6,128 bases of DNA from Spirochaetota bacterium (GCA_029571425.1 JAKPSR010000210.1:1-6128); one strand, 5' to 3'; shown: positions 1 to 5,889, counted from the first letter of the stretch. The notes: generated by a model from the sequence alone, not told the origin. Made by a program: numbers and translations.

Positions 1-1
1 C

Positions 2-370
2 GCGATACGACCCTCCGGCGCCACGACCGTAGGCCCCTATTCCCCGGCGGTTGAGGCGGGCGGGTTCGTGTACCTTTCAGGTCAAACACCCATCGACCCG
101 GCGACGGGAAAGTTGGTAACGGGCGGCGTCGCCGAGCAGACGCGCCAATGCCTGCGTAATTCATTCAACATACTTAAGGCCGCCGCTCTGACGGGCGACG
201 ACGTCGTGAAGGTTACCGTGTACCTCGTCGACCTTTCCCATTTCCCGGCGATGAACGAGGTATACGCCTCCGAGTTCTCCGAGCCCTATCCCGCGCGGAC
301 GACGGTCGGCGTGCGGGAGTTGCCGCTCGGCGCCTCGGTGGAAATCGAGATGGTAGCGCGAAGGGGGTAG
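2..370 (+). CDS. ridA: RidA family enamine/imine deaminase (5' partial)
   Basis: RidA-family proteins hydrolyse reactive enamine/imine intermediates, such as 2-aminoacrylate, released by PLP enzymes; they act in the cytosol as trimers. The reading frame is open from base 2 and gives 122 visible residues. It shows the family signature in order: GPYSPAVEAGGFVYLSGQ near the N-terminus, then the conserved DVVKVTVYLVDL strand, then YPARTTV, whose Arg matches the substrate-carboxylate-binding Arg of RidA, and finally VEIEMVA, whose Glu matches the conserved active-site Glu. Usual family length is about 125-130 residues, so only a few N-terminal residues and the start codon lie left of the window. 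The GTG/ATG-like starts inside the gene (for example at 68) are rejected because they would remove the GPYS strand. The next gene begins 2 bp after the stop, so the two are probably co-transcribed. Any promoter is outside the window. Family assignment is firm; the exact substrate is unknown. Confidence 0.93.
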   Translation, partial: AIRPSGATTVGPYSPAVEAGGFVYLSGQTPIDPATGKLVTGGVAEQTRQCLRNSFNILKAAALTGDDVVKVTVYLVDLSHFPAMNEVYASEFSEPYPARTTVGVRELPLGASVEIEMVARRG

Positions 371-372
371 GC

Positions 373-726
373 ATGGACTATGTTGAGCACAAACGGCGGG
401 GGGTATCGGTCGTCGAGGTCGTCGCCGACGGGGTAATCGTGGCGAGCGCCCAGGACCTCTTGGACATCATATCCGATTTCTCGGTGAAGAAGATCATCCT
501 GCGCAAGGAGAACCTAAGCGACGCTTTTTTCGACCTTCGGACCGGGTTCGCCGGCGAGATCCTCCAGAAGGCGAGCAACTACCGTATTTCCATCGGCATC
601 GTCGGCGACTTCTCGAAGGTCGATAGCCGAAGCCTACGCGACTTCATCTACGAAAGCAACGAGACGAAGCAGATAGTCTTTAAAGGATCCGTCGAGGAAG
701 TGCTGTCCGTCTTTTGCCGTTCGTGA
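373..726 (+). CDS. DUF4180 domain protein
   Basis: This 117-residue cytosolic protein has no signal peptide or membrane segment. It matches the DUF4180 pattern: an N-terminal strand region (VSVVEVV), a helical stretch with AQDLLDII near 26-33, then the core FFDLRTGFAGEILQK (52-66) followed by NYR, a GD pair at 78-79, and the C-terminal RDFIYESN (89-96) with a final IVF strand. The function of DUF4180 is not established, and I do not assign one. The length fits the family, which is usually about 110-120 residues. The start at 373 is preceded by an AAGGGGG-type ribosome binding site inside the end of the RidA gene and lies 2 bp after its stop, which argues for an operon with translational coupling. 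The fold may be SpoIIAA/STAS-like; that is a guess from the strand/helix alternation, not something the sequence proves. Confidence 0.85.
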   Translation: MDYVEHKRRGVSVVEVVADGVIVASAQDLLDIISDFSVKKIILRKENLSDAFFDLRTGFAGEILQKASNYRISIGIVGDFSKVDSRSLRDFIYESNETKQIVFKGSVEEVLSVFCRS

Positions 727-727
727 T

Positions 728-1192
728 CTATTGGCTCCGGGCGGTATCCCCCGCGGCGACTCGTACCTCGAAGGCGCAGCGCTGATCGCCGGCGAGGACG
801 CTCGAGAGCAGCTTTACGCTGACGTTTCCTTTTCCGTATATCGCCTCCCAATTGTGAAGAAGGCTGAGCTCGGAGCAGTGGCAGAGGCGCGGGGTCGAGA
901 TGACGCCGTCGGCGACGAGGTCGCACCCGCAGTGCGAATAGTATACCTCGACGCGATCGTCCAGGAGGGCGTAGTCGAAATCGGCGAATTCTTGCTTAAG
1001 CAAAGCGAGGGCCTCGGGGAGGGAGCGGCCTTCGGCGAAGGCACGGCGATATACCCGCTCTGAGTACGAGGCGGAACACGCCTGGGCGCAGCGTGCCAAG
1101 AGGTGGTTCGCCCGATCGGCGTCCCTGTCAATAAACGACGCCAGGGCGGCGAACCAATGCCGGTAGAACCTGTTATCCTTGCTTATCCCCAT
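728..1192 (-). CDS. Cysteine-rich protein resembling the DUF6144 family
   Basis: This 154-residue protein has no signal peptide. The first half is helical and contains a CxxxC pair (C35, C39). The second half has CGC (88-90), CHC (104-106) and a last cysteine at 139 within GDQRCAFEVRV. The order CxxxC, CGC, C-x-CS, then a GK..VSV.LL.S...GD..C.F.VR tail recalls the small DUF6144-type and V4R-like C-terminal domains common in anaerobes. I recognise the pattern but cannot confirm the exact family. The seven cysteines could bind metal or a cofactor; this is inference. The gene runs against the DUF4180 gene, with 1 bp between the two stop codons and no terminator between them. The ATG at 1192 has only a G-run (GGGGG, 1196-1200) as a poor ribosome binding site, so expression may be low. 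Codon use resembles the neighbouring non-glycolytic genes. Confidence 0.78.
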   Translation of the reverse strand: MGISKDNRFYRHWFAALASFIDRDADRANHLLARCAQACSASYSERVYRRAFAEGRSLPEALALLKQEFADFDYALLDDRVEVYYSHCGCDLVADGVISTPRLCHCSELSLLHNWEAIYGKGNVSVKLLSSVLAGDQRCAFEVRVAAGDTARSQ

Positions 1193-1218
1193 ACGCCCCC
1201 GCGCGAACGCGCAGGCAC

Positions 1219-1224
1219 AGTATA
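1219..1224 (-). promoter_or_regulatory. Candidate -10 box for the cysteine-rich minus-strand gene
   Basis: Read on the minus strand this is TATACT, 5/6 to the sigma-70 -10 consensus, 26 bp upstream of the ATG at 1192. No good -35 box is visible at 16-18 bp; the nearest is ATCACA (1244-1249) with a long 19-bp spacing. Between this box and the start codon lies GCGCG-AA-CGCGC (1201-1212), a short perfect inverted repeat that could form a small leader hairpin or be chance in G+C-rich DNA. The call is tentative. Confidence 0.3.
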
Positions 1225-1257
1225 CACCCGATCCCTTTTTCCGTGTGATGCTTTGGG

Positions 1258-1286
1258 TTTACAAATCACATAAACCGCCCTATACT
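1258..1286 (+). promoter_or_regulatory. Sigma-70-like promoter for the P13-like gene
   Basis: TTTACA (1258-1263), a 17-bp spacer and TATACT (1281-1286) each match 5/6 of the -35 and -10 consensus at ideal spacing. The predicted transcript start is near 1293, giving a leader of about 25 nt that contains a strong AGGAGGT ribosome binding site at 1307-1313. The box lies in an A+T-richer pocket of otherwise G+C-rich DNA, which supports the call. Confidence 0.7.
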
Positions 1287-1317
1287 TATACCGTGGTGAT
1301 ATGAATAGGAGGTAGCC

Positions 1318-1980
1318 ATGAACCGGAATGCCATGCTTGCCCTCGTCTTTCTTCTCGCCCTTGTTTCCCGCGCGGTAGCCGCGGACCCGGGTTCGGGGAA
1401 CCCTGCCGACGCGTCCCCCGCCTTCGACATCGACACGGTTATTCGGGCTGGGGTATTCGGCAATGAAGACCGAATACGTGAGGCCGCTGCCCCGCTCAGC
1501 GAGGCGGAGCGGAATCGTATATACGATGAGTACCGCAAACCCTCGTTCCGGTACTCCTTGCTCAACCTGGTGCCGGGCTTCGGACTTGGTTCTTTCATCC
1601 AACGGGACGGATTCGGCGGGCGGATTTGCCTCGCCGGCGACATCGTCGGCATAGGCGGGATAGGCGTCGGCTACGTCGGCATGATCGTGACCGGCTTCTC
1701 TATCATGGTTGACGCCCTTTTCGCGAGCGCCTCGGAGGAAGCCGAGGAAGACCTGGAGGACGCCTCGGGCGCCTTTACCGCGTTCATGATCGTCTTCTAC
1801 TGCGGCGTCGCGATCTTTGGGTCGAGCAAGGTTTTCGGCGCCGTAAGGCCTATTTACTATGCATCCAAATACAACTCGGCACTCAAATCCAGCCTGTCGG
1901 GAGGGGCGGTCTCGTCGATCGGCGTGGTCCCTGTCGCGATAGAACGGAGAAGCGGTATCGCGATTAAAATCGGCCTATAG
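1318..1980 (+). CDS. P13-like outer-membrane porin family protein
   Basis: This 220-residue exported protein has a typical Sec signal peptide: short basic start (MNRN), hydrophobic core (5-16), and AVA-type cleavage near residue 21. A low-complexity Gly/Pro/Ala linker follows, then LSEAERNRIYDEYRK (60-74), LLNLVPGFGLGSFIQ (81-95), a Gly-rich hydrophobic stretch (about 108-134), an acidic linker (SEEAEEDLEDA, about 139-149), and a second hydrophobic stretch (about 152-170). The C-terminus ends in alternating hydrophobic strands (IGVVPVAI, IAIKIGL). The helix-then-LNxxPGFGxGSF pattern is that of the spirochaete P13 family; Borrelia P13 is a channel-forming outer-membrane protein. The start is fixed by AGGAGGT four bases upstream of ATG. 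It appears monocistronic, with its own promoter and 85 bp to the next gene. Channel activity is inferred from the family only. An integral inner-membrane protein is the main alternative, because of the two long hydrophobic stretches. Confidence 0.78.
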   Translation: MNRNAMLALVFLLALVSRAVAADPGSGNPADASPAFDIDTVIRAGVFGNEDRIREAAAPLSEAERNRIYDEYRKPSFRYSLLNLVPGFGLGSFIQRDGFGGRICLAGDIVGIGGIGVGYVGMIVTGFSIMVDALFASASEEAEEDLEDASGAFTAFMIVFYCGVAIFGSSKVFGAVRPIYYASKYNSALKSSLSGGAVSSIGVVPVAIERRSGIAIKIGL

Positions 1981-2030
1981 TCATTAACGCGGGCAGTTAT
2001 TCCGTCGAAGCGCGCCGGCCAAGGGGTTCC

Positions 2031-2059
2031 TTGCTCTTTCGGTTGGAAAACCGTACATT
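2031..2059 (+). promoter_or_regulatory. Candidate promoter placing the transcript start at the flavoprotein ATG
   Basis: TTGCTC (2031-2036), a 17-bp spacer and TACATT (2054-2059) give a 3/6 and 4/6 match at ideal spacing; CATTAT (2056-2061) is an overlapping alternative -10. Either box would start transcription at or within 1-3 bases of the ATG at 2066. No purine-rich ribosome binding site lies in the 15 bases before that ATG, which is what a leaderless message would look like. The match is modest and the call is tentative. The rest of the 1981-2065 spacer holds only a weak CAAGG-GGTT-CCTTG hairpin (2020-2033), too short to call a terminator. Confidence 0.35.
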
Positions 2060-2065
2060 ATTTGC

Positions 2066-2932
2066 ATGACGTACGACCTCATTATCATCGGGAAGGGGCC
2101 CGCCGGTATATCGGCCGCGCTCTACGCGGCGCGGGCCGGTTTCGGCGTACTCGTGATCGGGAAGGGTAGGGGCGCCCTTGAGCGGGCGGAGTCGATCGAG
2201 AACTACTATGGCTTCGCCGAGCCCGTATCCGGGGCCGCGCTCGCGGACGCCGGGGTTGCGCAGGCGCTCAGGCTCGGCGTTTCCGTGCTCGACGAGGAGG
2301 CCGTCGGCCTTTCATTCGAGGACGAGTTCGTCGTGCGCACGACGGGGAGCGAATTCCGCTCTCGCGTCCTCTTGCTCGCGACCGGGAAATCGCGCGTTCA
2401 GCTGAAGGTGCCGGGTTTCGAGGAGTTCCGGGGAAAGGGGATTGGTTTTTGCGTCGTCTGCGACGGTTTCTTTTACCGGGGGAAGAAGGTCGCCCTTGTC
2501 GGGGCTGGGGACTACGCGGCGAGCGAGTACCATGAGCTAACCGCCTTCACCAAGGATATCACCGTCTTCACGGACGGGGTAGAAGTCCCCGCTGACCGTT
2601 TCCCCGGCGCCCGGATCGTTACCGGCAAAATCGAGGGCTTCGAGGGCGCCGACCGGGTTTCCGCCGTTCGATCGGCCGGCGTCTCCCATCCCGTCGACGG
2701 GGTCTTCGTCGCGGTCGGGACGGCCGGCGCCGCGGATTTCGCCGCCAAGATCGGGGTCATCTCGAACGGGACCGACATCGCCGTCGACGCCGACTTCATG
2801 ACGAACGTGCCCGGCCTCTACGCGGCCGGCGATTGCATAGGCGGCTTTCTGCAGGTCGCGAAGGCCGTGTCTGACGGCGCCCTCGCGGCCAAGGCCATCG
2901 TGGCGCGGCTGAAAAATTCCCCGCGAGGGTAA
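2066..2932 (+). CDS. Thioredoxin-reductase-like FAD disulfide oxidoreductase
   Basis: This 288-residue cytosolic flavoprotein is related to low-molecular-weight thioredoxin reductase, which passes electrons through FAD to a CxxC pair and then to thioredoxin-like partners. The FAD-binding Rossmann motif is IIGKGPAGISAALYAARAG (7-25), with LLLATGKSR (102-110) after it. The redox pair is CVVCDG (129-134). A second nucleotide fold begins at VALVGAGDYAASE (142-154). The C-terminal FAD contact is GLYAAGDC (250-257), followed by LQVAKAVSDGALAA. Oddities: the HRRxxxR motif that normally grips the NADPH 2'-phosphate is replaced by FTDGVEV near 168-174, and the NADPH domain is short (288 residues in all against about 305-320). 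Electrons may come from NADH, ferredoxin or another donor, as in non-NADPH relatives known from anaerobes. The ATG at 2066 is chosen because the family starts directly at YDLIIIG; no ribosome binding site precedes it. Calling it TrxB is reasonable but the donor is uncertain, so no symbol is given. Confidence 0.88.
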   Translation: MTYDLIIIGKGPAGISAALYAARAGFGVLVIGKGRGALERAESIENYYGFAEPVSGAALADAGVAQALRLGVSVLDEEAVGLSFEDEFVVRTTGSEFRSRVLLLATGKSRVQLKVPGFEEFRGKGIGFCVVCDGFFYRGKKVALVGAGDYAASEYHELTAFTKDITVFTDGVEVPADRFPGARIVTGKIEGFEGADRVSAVRSAGVSHPVDGVFVAVGTAGAADFAAKIGVISNGTDIAVDADFMTNVPGLYAAGDCIGGFLQVAKAVSDGALAAKAIVARLKNSPRG

Positions 2933-2945
2933 TCCCTCTCCGCCC

Positions 2946-2974
2946 TTTACACGGGAAGGGTTAATTGCTATATT
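2946..2974 (+). promoter_or_regulatory. Sigma-70-like promoter for pgk
   Basis: TTTACA (2946-2951), a 17-bp spacer and TATATT (2969-2974) match 5/6 and 5/6 of consensus. The -35 hexamer and spacing are identical to those of the P13-like gene's promoter. The predicted start is near 2981, giving a leader of about 87 nt. The -35 box sits inside CCCTT...AAGGG (2943-2960), a small inverted repeat that may be the remains of a terminator for the upstream gene or chance. Confidence 0.75.
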
Positions 2975-2998
2975 TTTAGCGATATCGAAGGCGCGCGA

Positions 2999-3016
2999 GA
3001 CGGCTCGTTCGCCGTC
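2999..3016 (+). other. Hairpin in the pgk leader
   Basis: GACGGC, a 6-base loop and GCCGTC form a perfect 6-bp stem about 18 nt into the predicted pgk transcript. A further short stem (GGCG...CGCC) follows at about 3021-3033. It could stabilise the 5' end of the message. It does not cover the ribosome binding site (GAGGAGG, 3054-3060). No known riboswitch pattern is seen. Chance pairing in G+C-rich DNA is possible. Confidence 0.3.
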
Positions 3017-3067
3017 GCCCGGCGCCAAACGCCTGAAAACCGGCATCCATCCCGAGGAGGACTTTCC

Positions 3068-4327
3068 ATGATCAAGACTGTGAAGGACGTGAACCTGAAA
3101 GGCAAGCGCATCGTGATGCGCGTCGACTTTAACGTGCCGATGAAGGACGGGGTCGTCCAGGACGACACCCGCATCATGGCCGCCATCCCCACCATCAAGT
3201 ATATCCTCGACCAGGGACCGGCCTCCCTCGTCCTGATGAGCCACCTCGGCGATCCCGACAAGGACGCGAAGAAGGCCCAGGAGAAGGCCGAGAAGGACGG
3301 CAAGCCCTTCGACAAGGAAAAGTACATCGCCGGCAAGCACCGGATGAAGAGCGTCGCCGACTACCTCGCCGCCAAGATCGGCAAGCCCGTCGCCTTCGCC
3401 CCCTCCTGCTTCGGCCAAAAGGCGGCCGTCGCGGCCCTGCCCGCAGGCGGGATCATGATGCTCGAGAACACCCGCTTCCATAAGGAAGAGACCGCCAAGG
3501 ACGAGGCCGGCCAGGAGCCGCTCGCGAAGGAGCTCGCCTCCTACGGCGACGTCTACGTCAACGACGCCTTCGGGACCGCCCACCGCGCCCACGCCTCCAC
3601 CGCCACCATCGCGAAATTCGCCGCCGTCAAGGTCGGCGGCTTCCTGATGGAGAAGGAGGTGAAGTACCTCGAGCCGATGGTCACCAACCCGCCGAAGCCG
3701 ATGACCGCCATTATCGGCGGCGCCAAGGTCTCCTCGAAGATCGCCGTCCTCGAGAGCCTCCTGAAGAACGCCTCCTCCCTGATCATCGGCGGCGGCATGG
3801 CCTACACCTTCCTCAAGGCACAGGGCCACACCGTCGGTAAGTCCCTCGTTGAGGACGACTTCATCGACACCGCGAAGAAACTCTTCGCCGCCGCCGCCGC
3901 GAAGGGCGTCAAGATCATCCTCCCCGTCGACCACGTCTGCGGCGACAGCTTCTCCGCCGACGCGAAGGTGACCAACGTCGCCGGCCTCGACATCCCCGAC
4001 GGGCAGATGGGCATGGACGTCGGCCCGAAGACCCTGGCGATCTACAAGGAGACGATCCTCGCCTCCAAGTCGATCGTCTGGAACGGGCCGGTCGGCGTCT
4101 TCGAGTTCGAGGCCTTCGCGAAGGGAACGGGCGAGGTCGCCCACCTCGTCGCCGAGGCGACCGGGAAGGGCGCCGTGAGCGTCGTCGGCGGCGGCGATTC
4201 AGTCGCGGCCGTCAACAAGTTCAAGCTCGCCGATAAGCTGAGCCACGTGTCCACAGGCGGCGGCGCCTCCCTCGAGTTCCTCGAGGGGAAGACCCTCCCC
4301 GGCATCGCGGTGCTGGAGACTAAGTAA
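3068..4327 (+). CDS. pgk: Phosphoglycerate kinase
   Basis: This is the glycolytic enzyme that transfers phosphate from 1,3-bisphosphoglycerate to ADP, making ATP and 3-phosphoglycerate in the cytosol. All landmarks are present in 419 residues: RVDFNVP (18-24), SHLG (58-61), LENTRF (132-137), DAFGTAHRAHAS (166-177) for the 3-PG side; GGAKVSSK (217-224), GGGMAYTFL (241-249), NGPVGVFE (339-346) and GGGDS (374-378) for the nucleotide side. It is about 20-30 residues longer than common bacterial forms (E. coli 387) because of a lysine-rich charged insert at about 62-88, just after SHLG; I associate such an insert with treponemal PGKs. The start is set by GAGGAGG seven bases upstream. Codons are heavily biased to C- and G-ending forms (GCC, CTC, ATC, AAG), much more than in the left-hand genes, as expected for a highly expressed enzyme. 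It is followed by a strong terminator, so it is probably monocistronic. Confidence 0.98.
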   Translation: MIKTVKDVNLKGKRIVMRVDFNVPMKDGVVQDDTRIMAAIPTIKYILDQGPASLVLMSHLGDPDKDAKKAQEKAEKDGKPFDKEKYIAGKHRMKSVADYLAAKIGKPVAFAPSCFGQKAAVAALPAGGIMMLENTRFHKEETAKDEAGQEPLAKELASYGDVYVNDAFGTAHRAHASTATIAKFAAVKVGGFLMEKEVKYLEPMVTNPPKPMTAIIGGAKVSSKIAVLESLLKNASSLIIGGGMAYTFLKAQGHTVGKSLVEDDFIDTAKKLFAAAAAKGVKIILPVDHVCGDSFSADAKVTNVAGLDIPDGQMGMDVGPKTLAIYKETILASKSIVWNGPVGVFEFEAFAKGTGEVAHLVAEATGKGAVSVVGGGDSVAAVNKFKLADKLSHVSTGGGASLEFLEGKTLPGIAVLETK

Positions 4328-4358
4328 CCGTACGCGAGGCGCGTTGCGCTGACAATAG

Positions 4359-4390
4359 AAAAGCCCCGGCGATGTGCCGGGGCTTTTTTT
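4359..4390 (+). terminator. Rho-independent terminator of pgk, probably bidirectional
   Basis: A perfect 12-bp stem (AAAAGCCCCGGC, 4359-4370, paired with 4376-4387) has a 5-base loop GATGT and ends in a run of seven T (4384-4390). It lies 32 bp after the pgk stop. On the minus strand the same stem is followed by TTTTCT, a shorter U-run, and lies 46 bp after the trpB2 stop, so one hairpin may end both convergent transcripts. Confidence 0.93.
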
Positions 4391-4435
4391 ATTTGAAGGC
4401 GCCGGGTTCGAGCGGGGCCCGCGCGGCATCGCCCG

Positions 4436-5824
4436 TCAGGGCTTGGGGAAATTCCTGATGCAGTCGAGTGAGCGGGCGAGCTGCTCGGGCGAGGGCTCGT
4501 GGTCCTGCAGGTTCCCCGAGAGGAACTTGTCGTAGCCCACGAGATCGAGCATGCCGTGCCCGGAGAGCCCGAATACGATCACCTTCTCCTTTCCTTCTTC
4601 CTTCGCCTTGACCGCCTCGCGCATCGCCATCGCGACCGCGTGGCTCGACTCGGGCGCGGGCACGATACCCTCGCTTCGCGCGAACTTGATCGCGGCCTCG
4701 AAACATTCCGTCTGTCCGATCGACCGGGGCTCGATAAGGCCGTCGGCGACGGCTTTCGAGACGAGCGGCGCCATGCCGTGGTAGCGGAGGCCGCCGGCGT
4801 GGATGGTGTCCGGGATGAACTCGTGGCCGAGGGTGTACATCGGGAGGAGCGGGGTCATCCCGGACATGTCCCCGATGTCGTAGGCGAAGGGCCCGCGCGT
4901 CAGGGTCGGGCAGGACGAGGGCTCGACGGCGAGGATGTCGATCTGGGCGCCCTCGATCTTGTCCTTGCAGAAGGGGAAGGCGAGCCCGGCGAGGTTCGAC
5001 CCGCCGCCCGCGCAGGCGATGACGACGTCGGCCTTTTTCTCGCCCGCGAGGGCGAGCTGCTTTTTCGTCTCTTGCCCAATGATCGTTTGGTGGAGCATTA
5101 CGTGGTTTAGCACGGAACCGAGGGCGTATTTCGTCTTTCCGGTCGGGTCGGACACCGCCTCCTCGACCGCCTCGCTGATCGCGATCGCGAGGCTTCCGGG
5201 GCAGTTGGGGTCCTTGGCCAGGACGGCGCGGCCCGCGTTCGTCGTGCTCGACGGGCTCGCGACGCAGGAGCCTCCCCAGGTTTGCATCAGCATCTTGCGG
5301 AAGGGTTTTTGCTCGAAGCTTACCTTGACCATGTATACCTTGCACTCGAGGCCCATCAGGGAACAGGCGAACGAGAGGGCGCTGCCCCACTGCCCGGCGC
5401 CGGTCTCCGTGGTCAGCTTCTTGATGCCGGCGACCTTATTATAGTAGGCCTGGGCGATCGCCGTGTTCGGCTTGTGGCTCCCGGCGGGCGAGACCGACTC
5501 ATTCTTGTAGTAGATACGGGCGGGTGTGTCGAGAAGGCGCTCGAGGGCGACGGCGCGGTGCAGGGGGGAAGGGCGCCATTTATAGAGGATGGACAATACC
5601 TCCTCCGGTATGTCGATCCACCGGTCGCTCGACATCTCCTGCTCGATCAGGTTCATCGGGAAGATGGCGCTCATCATCTCGGGCGTAACCGGCTTTCCGT
5701 CCGGGCCGAGTGGCGGGAGCATCGGCGAGCGGAAGTCGGCGGCGAGGTTATACCACTGGCGGGGCATCTCGGACTCGGAAAGGATGATCTTGATGGGCGA
5801 GACCGTTTTTTGAGGAATTGACAT
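4436..5824 (-). CDS. trpB2: TrpB2-type tryptophan synthase beta chain (TrpB-like PLP enzyme)
   Basis: This fold-type II PLP enzyme condenses indole with serine to make tryptophan. In 462 residues it shows WRPSPL (83-88), GSHKPN with the PLP Lys at 118, TETGAGQWG with the catalytic Glu at 140, LGSVLNHVMLHQT (235-247), the PLP-phosphate loop GGGSN (273-277), PESSHA (391-396) and GLSGHGMLDL (419-428). The YYKNE..PAGSHKPNTA and GSVLNHV.LHQT blocks and the extended N-terminus identify the TrpB2 (TrpB-like, TIGR01415) group, not TrpB1. TrpB2 often works without TrpA, salvaging free indole; no trpA is visible here. The start at 5824 is chosen because AAGGAG lies six bases upstream. The frame stays open to 5953, but those 43 extra residues are not family-like and would run into the tpiA promoter. 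The gene is convergent with pgk and divergent from tpiA, with an operator-like palindrome pair upstream. Role in indole salvage is inferred. Confidence 0.93.
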   Translation of the reverse strand: MSIPQKTVSPIKIILSESEMPRQWYNLAADFRSPMLPPLGPDGKPVTPEMMSAIFPMNLIEQEMSSDRWIDIPEEVLSILYKWRPSPLHRAVALERLLDTPARIYYKNESVSPAGSHKPNTAIAQAYYNKVAGIKKLTTETGAGQWGSALSFACSLMGLECKVYMVKVSFEQKPFRKMLMQTWGGSCVASPSSTTNAGRAVLAKDPNCPGSLAIAISEAVEEAVSDPTGKTKYALGSVLNHVMLHQTIIGQETKKQLALAGEKKADVVIACAGGGSNLAGLAFPFCKDKIEGAQIDILAVEPSSCPTLTRGPFAYDIGDMSGMTPLLPMYTLGHEFIPDTIHAGGLRYHGMAPLVSKAVADGLIEPRSIGQTECFEAAIKFARSEGIVPAPESSHAVAMAMREAVKAKEEGKEKVIVFGLSGHGMLDLVGYDKFLSGNLQDHEPSPEQLARSLDCIRNFPKP

Positions 5825-5830
5825 AGGACG

Positions 5831-5836
5831 CTCCTT
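5831..5836 (-). promoter_or_regulatory. Ribosome binding site fixing the trpB2 start
   Basis: On the minus strand this is AAGGAG, six bases before the ATG at 5822-5824. It selects the 462-residue protein over the upstream in-frame ATG at 5953, which has no comparable site. It abuts, and overlaps by one base, the downstream operator-like palindrome. Confidence 0.8.
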
Positions 5837-5855
5837 GTATCTATTTGTAGATACA
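5836..5855 (-). promoter_or_regulatory. Operator-like palindrome, proximal copy (trpB2)
   Basis: TGTATCTA-TTTG-TAGATACA (as read on the plus strand) is a perfect inverted repeat with 8-bp arms and a 4-bp centre. It covers about -7 to +13 of the predicted trpB2 transcript, overlapping the last base of the -10 box. A dimeric repressor bound here would block transcription start. Because the predicted transcript begins in the middle of the repeat, a DNA operator is more likely than an RNA hairpin. The cognate regulator is not in the window; the outer GTA...TAC and 18-20 bp size would suit GntR-, MarR- or TrpR-type proteins, and I cannot choose between them. Confidence 0.72.
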
Positions 5856-5883
5856 GTGTAGGGCATTATTCGTAAACGTGCAA
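5855..5883 (-). promoter_or_regulatory. Candidate trpB2 promoter
   Basis: On the minus strand TTGCAC (5883-5878), a 17-bp spacer and TACACT (5860-5855) match 3/6 and 4/6 of consensus. The predicted start is near 5848, an A, giving a leader of about 24 nt that contains the AAGGAG site. The weaker boxes compared with pgk fit a regulated, less expressed gene. Confidence 0.5.
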
Positions 5884-5889
5884 GAGTTT

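Noticed and set aside
731..1063. A 110-codon plus-strand open frame opposite the cysteine-rich gene
   Set aside because: The minus-strand frame has the ordered cysteine and GD..C.F.VR pattern; the plus frame has no motif and no ribosome binding site.
1195..1225. GCGCG-AA-CGCGC and GTATAC repeats as an operator in the divergent spacer
   Set aside because: They are short, the loop is only 2 bases, and such repeats are common by chance at this G+C content; no second copy was found.
1981..2065. A terminator after the P13-like gene
   Set aside because: Only 4-5 bp stems (CAAGG-GGTT-CCTTG and GGTT-GGAA-AACC) without a U-run are seen; too weak to call.
2537..4144. A 535-codon open frame on the minus strand opposite pgk and the flavoprotein gene
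   Set aside because: It mirrors strongly biased codons of pgk, which rarely produce stops on the opposite strand in G+C-rich DNA. Its translation is Asp/Gly/His/Leu-rich low-complexity sequence with no family pattern, and it runs through the pgk promoter.
4389..5390. A 333-codon open frame on the minus strand overlapping trpB2 in another frame
   Set aside because: It is Arg/Pro/Gly-rich, an out-of-frame shadow of trpB2, which has a clear family match over the same bases.
4499..5821. Several plus-strand open frames opposite trpB2 (up to 203 codons)
   Set aside because: They have biased composition and no recognisable motifs or ribosome binding sites; all are antisense shadows of trpB2.
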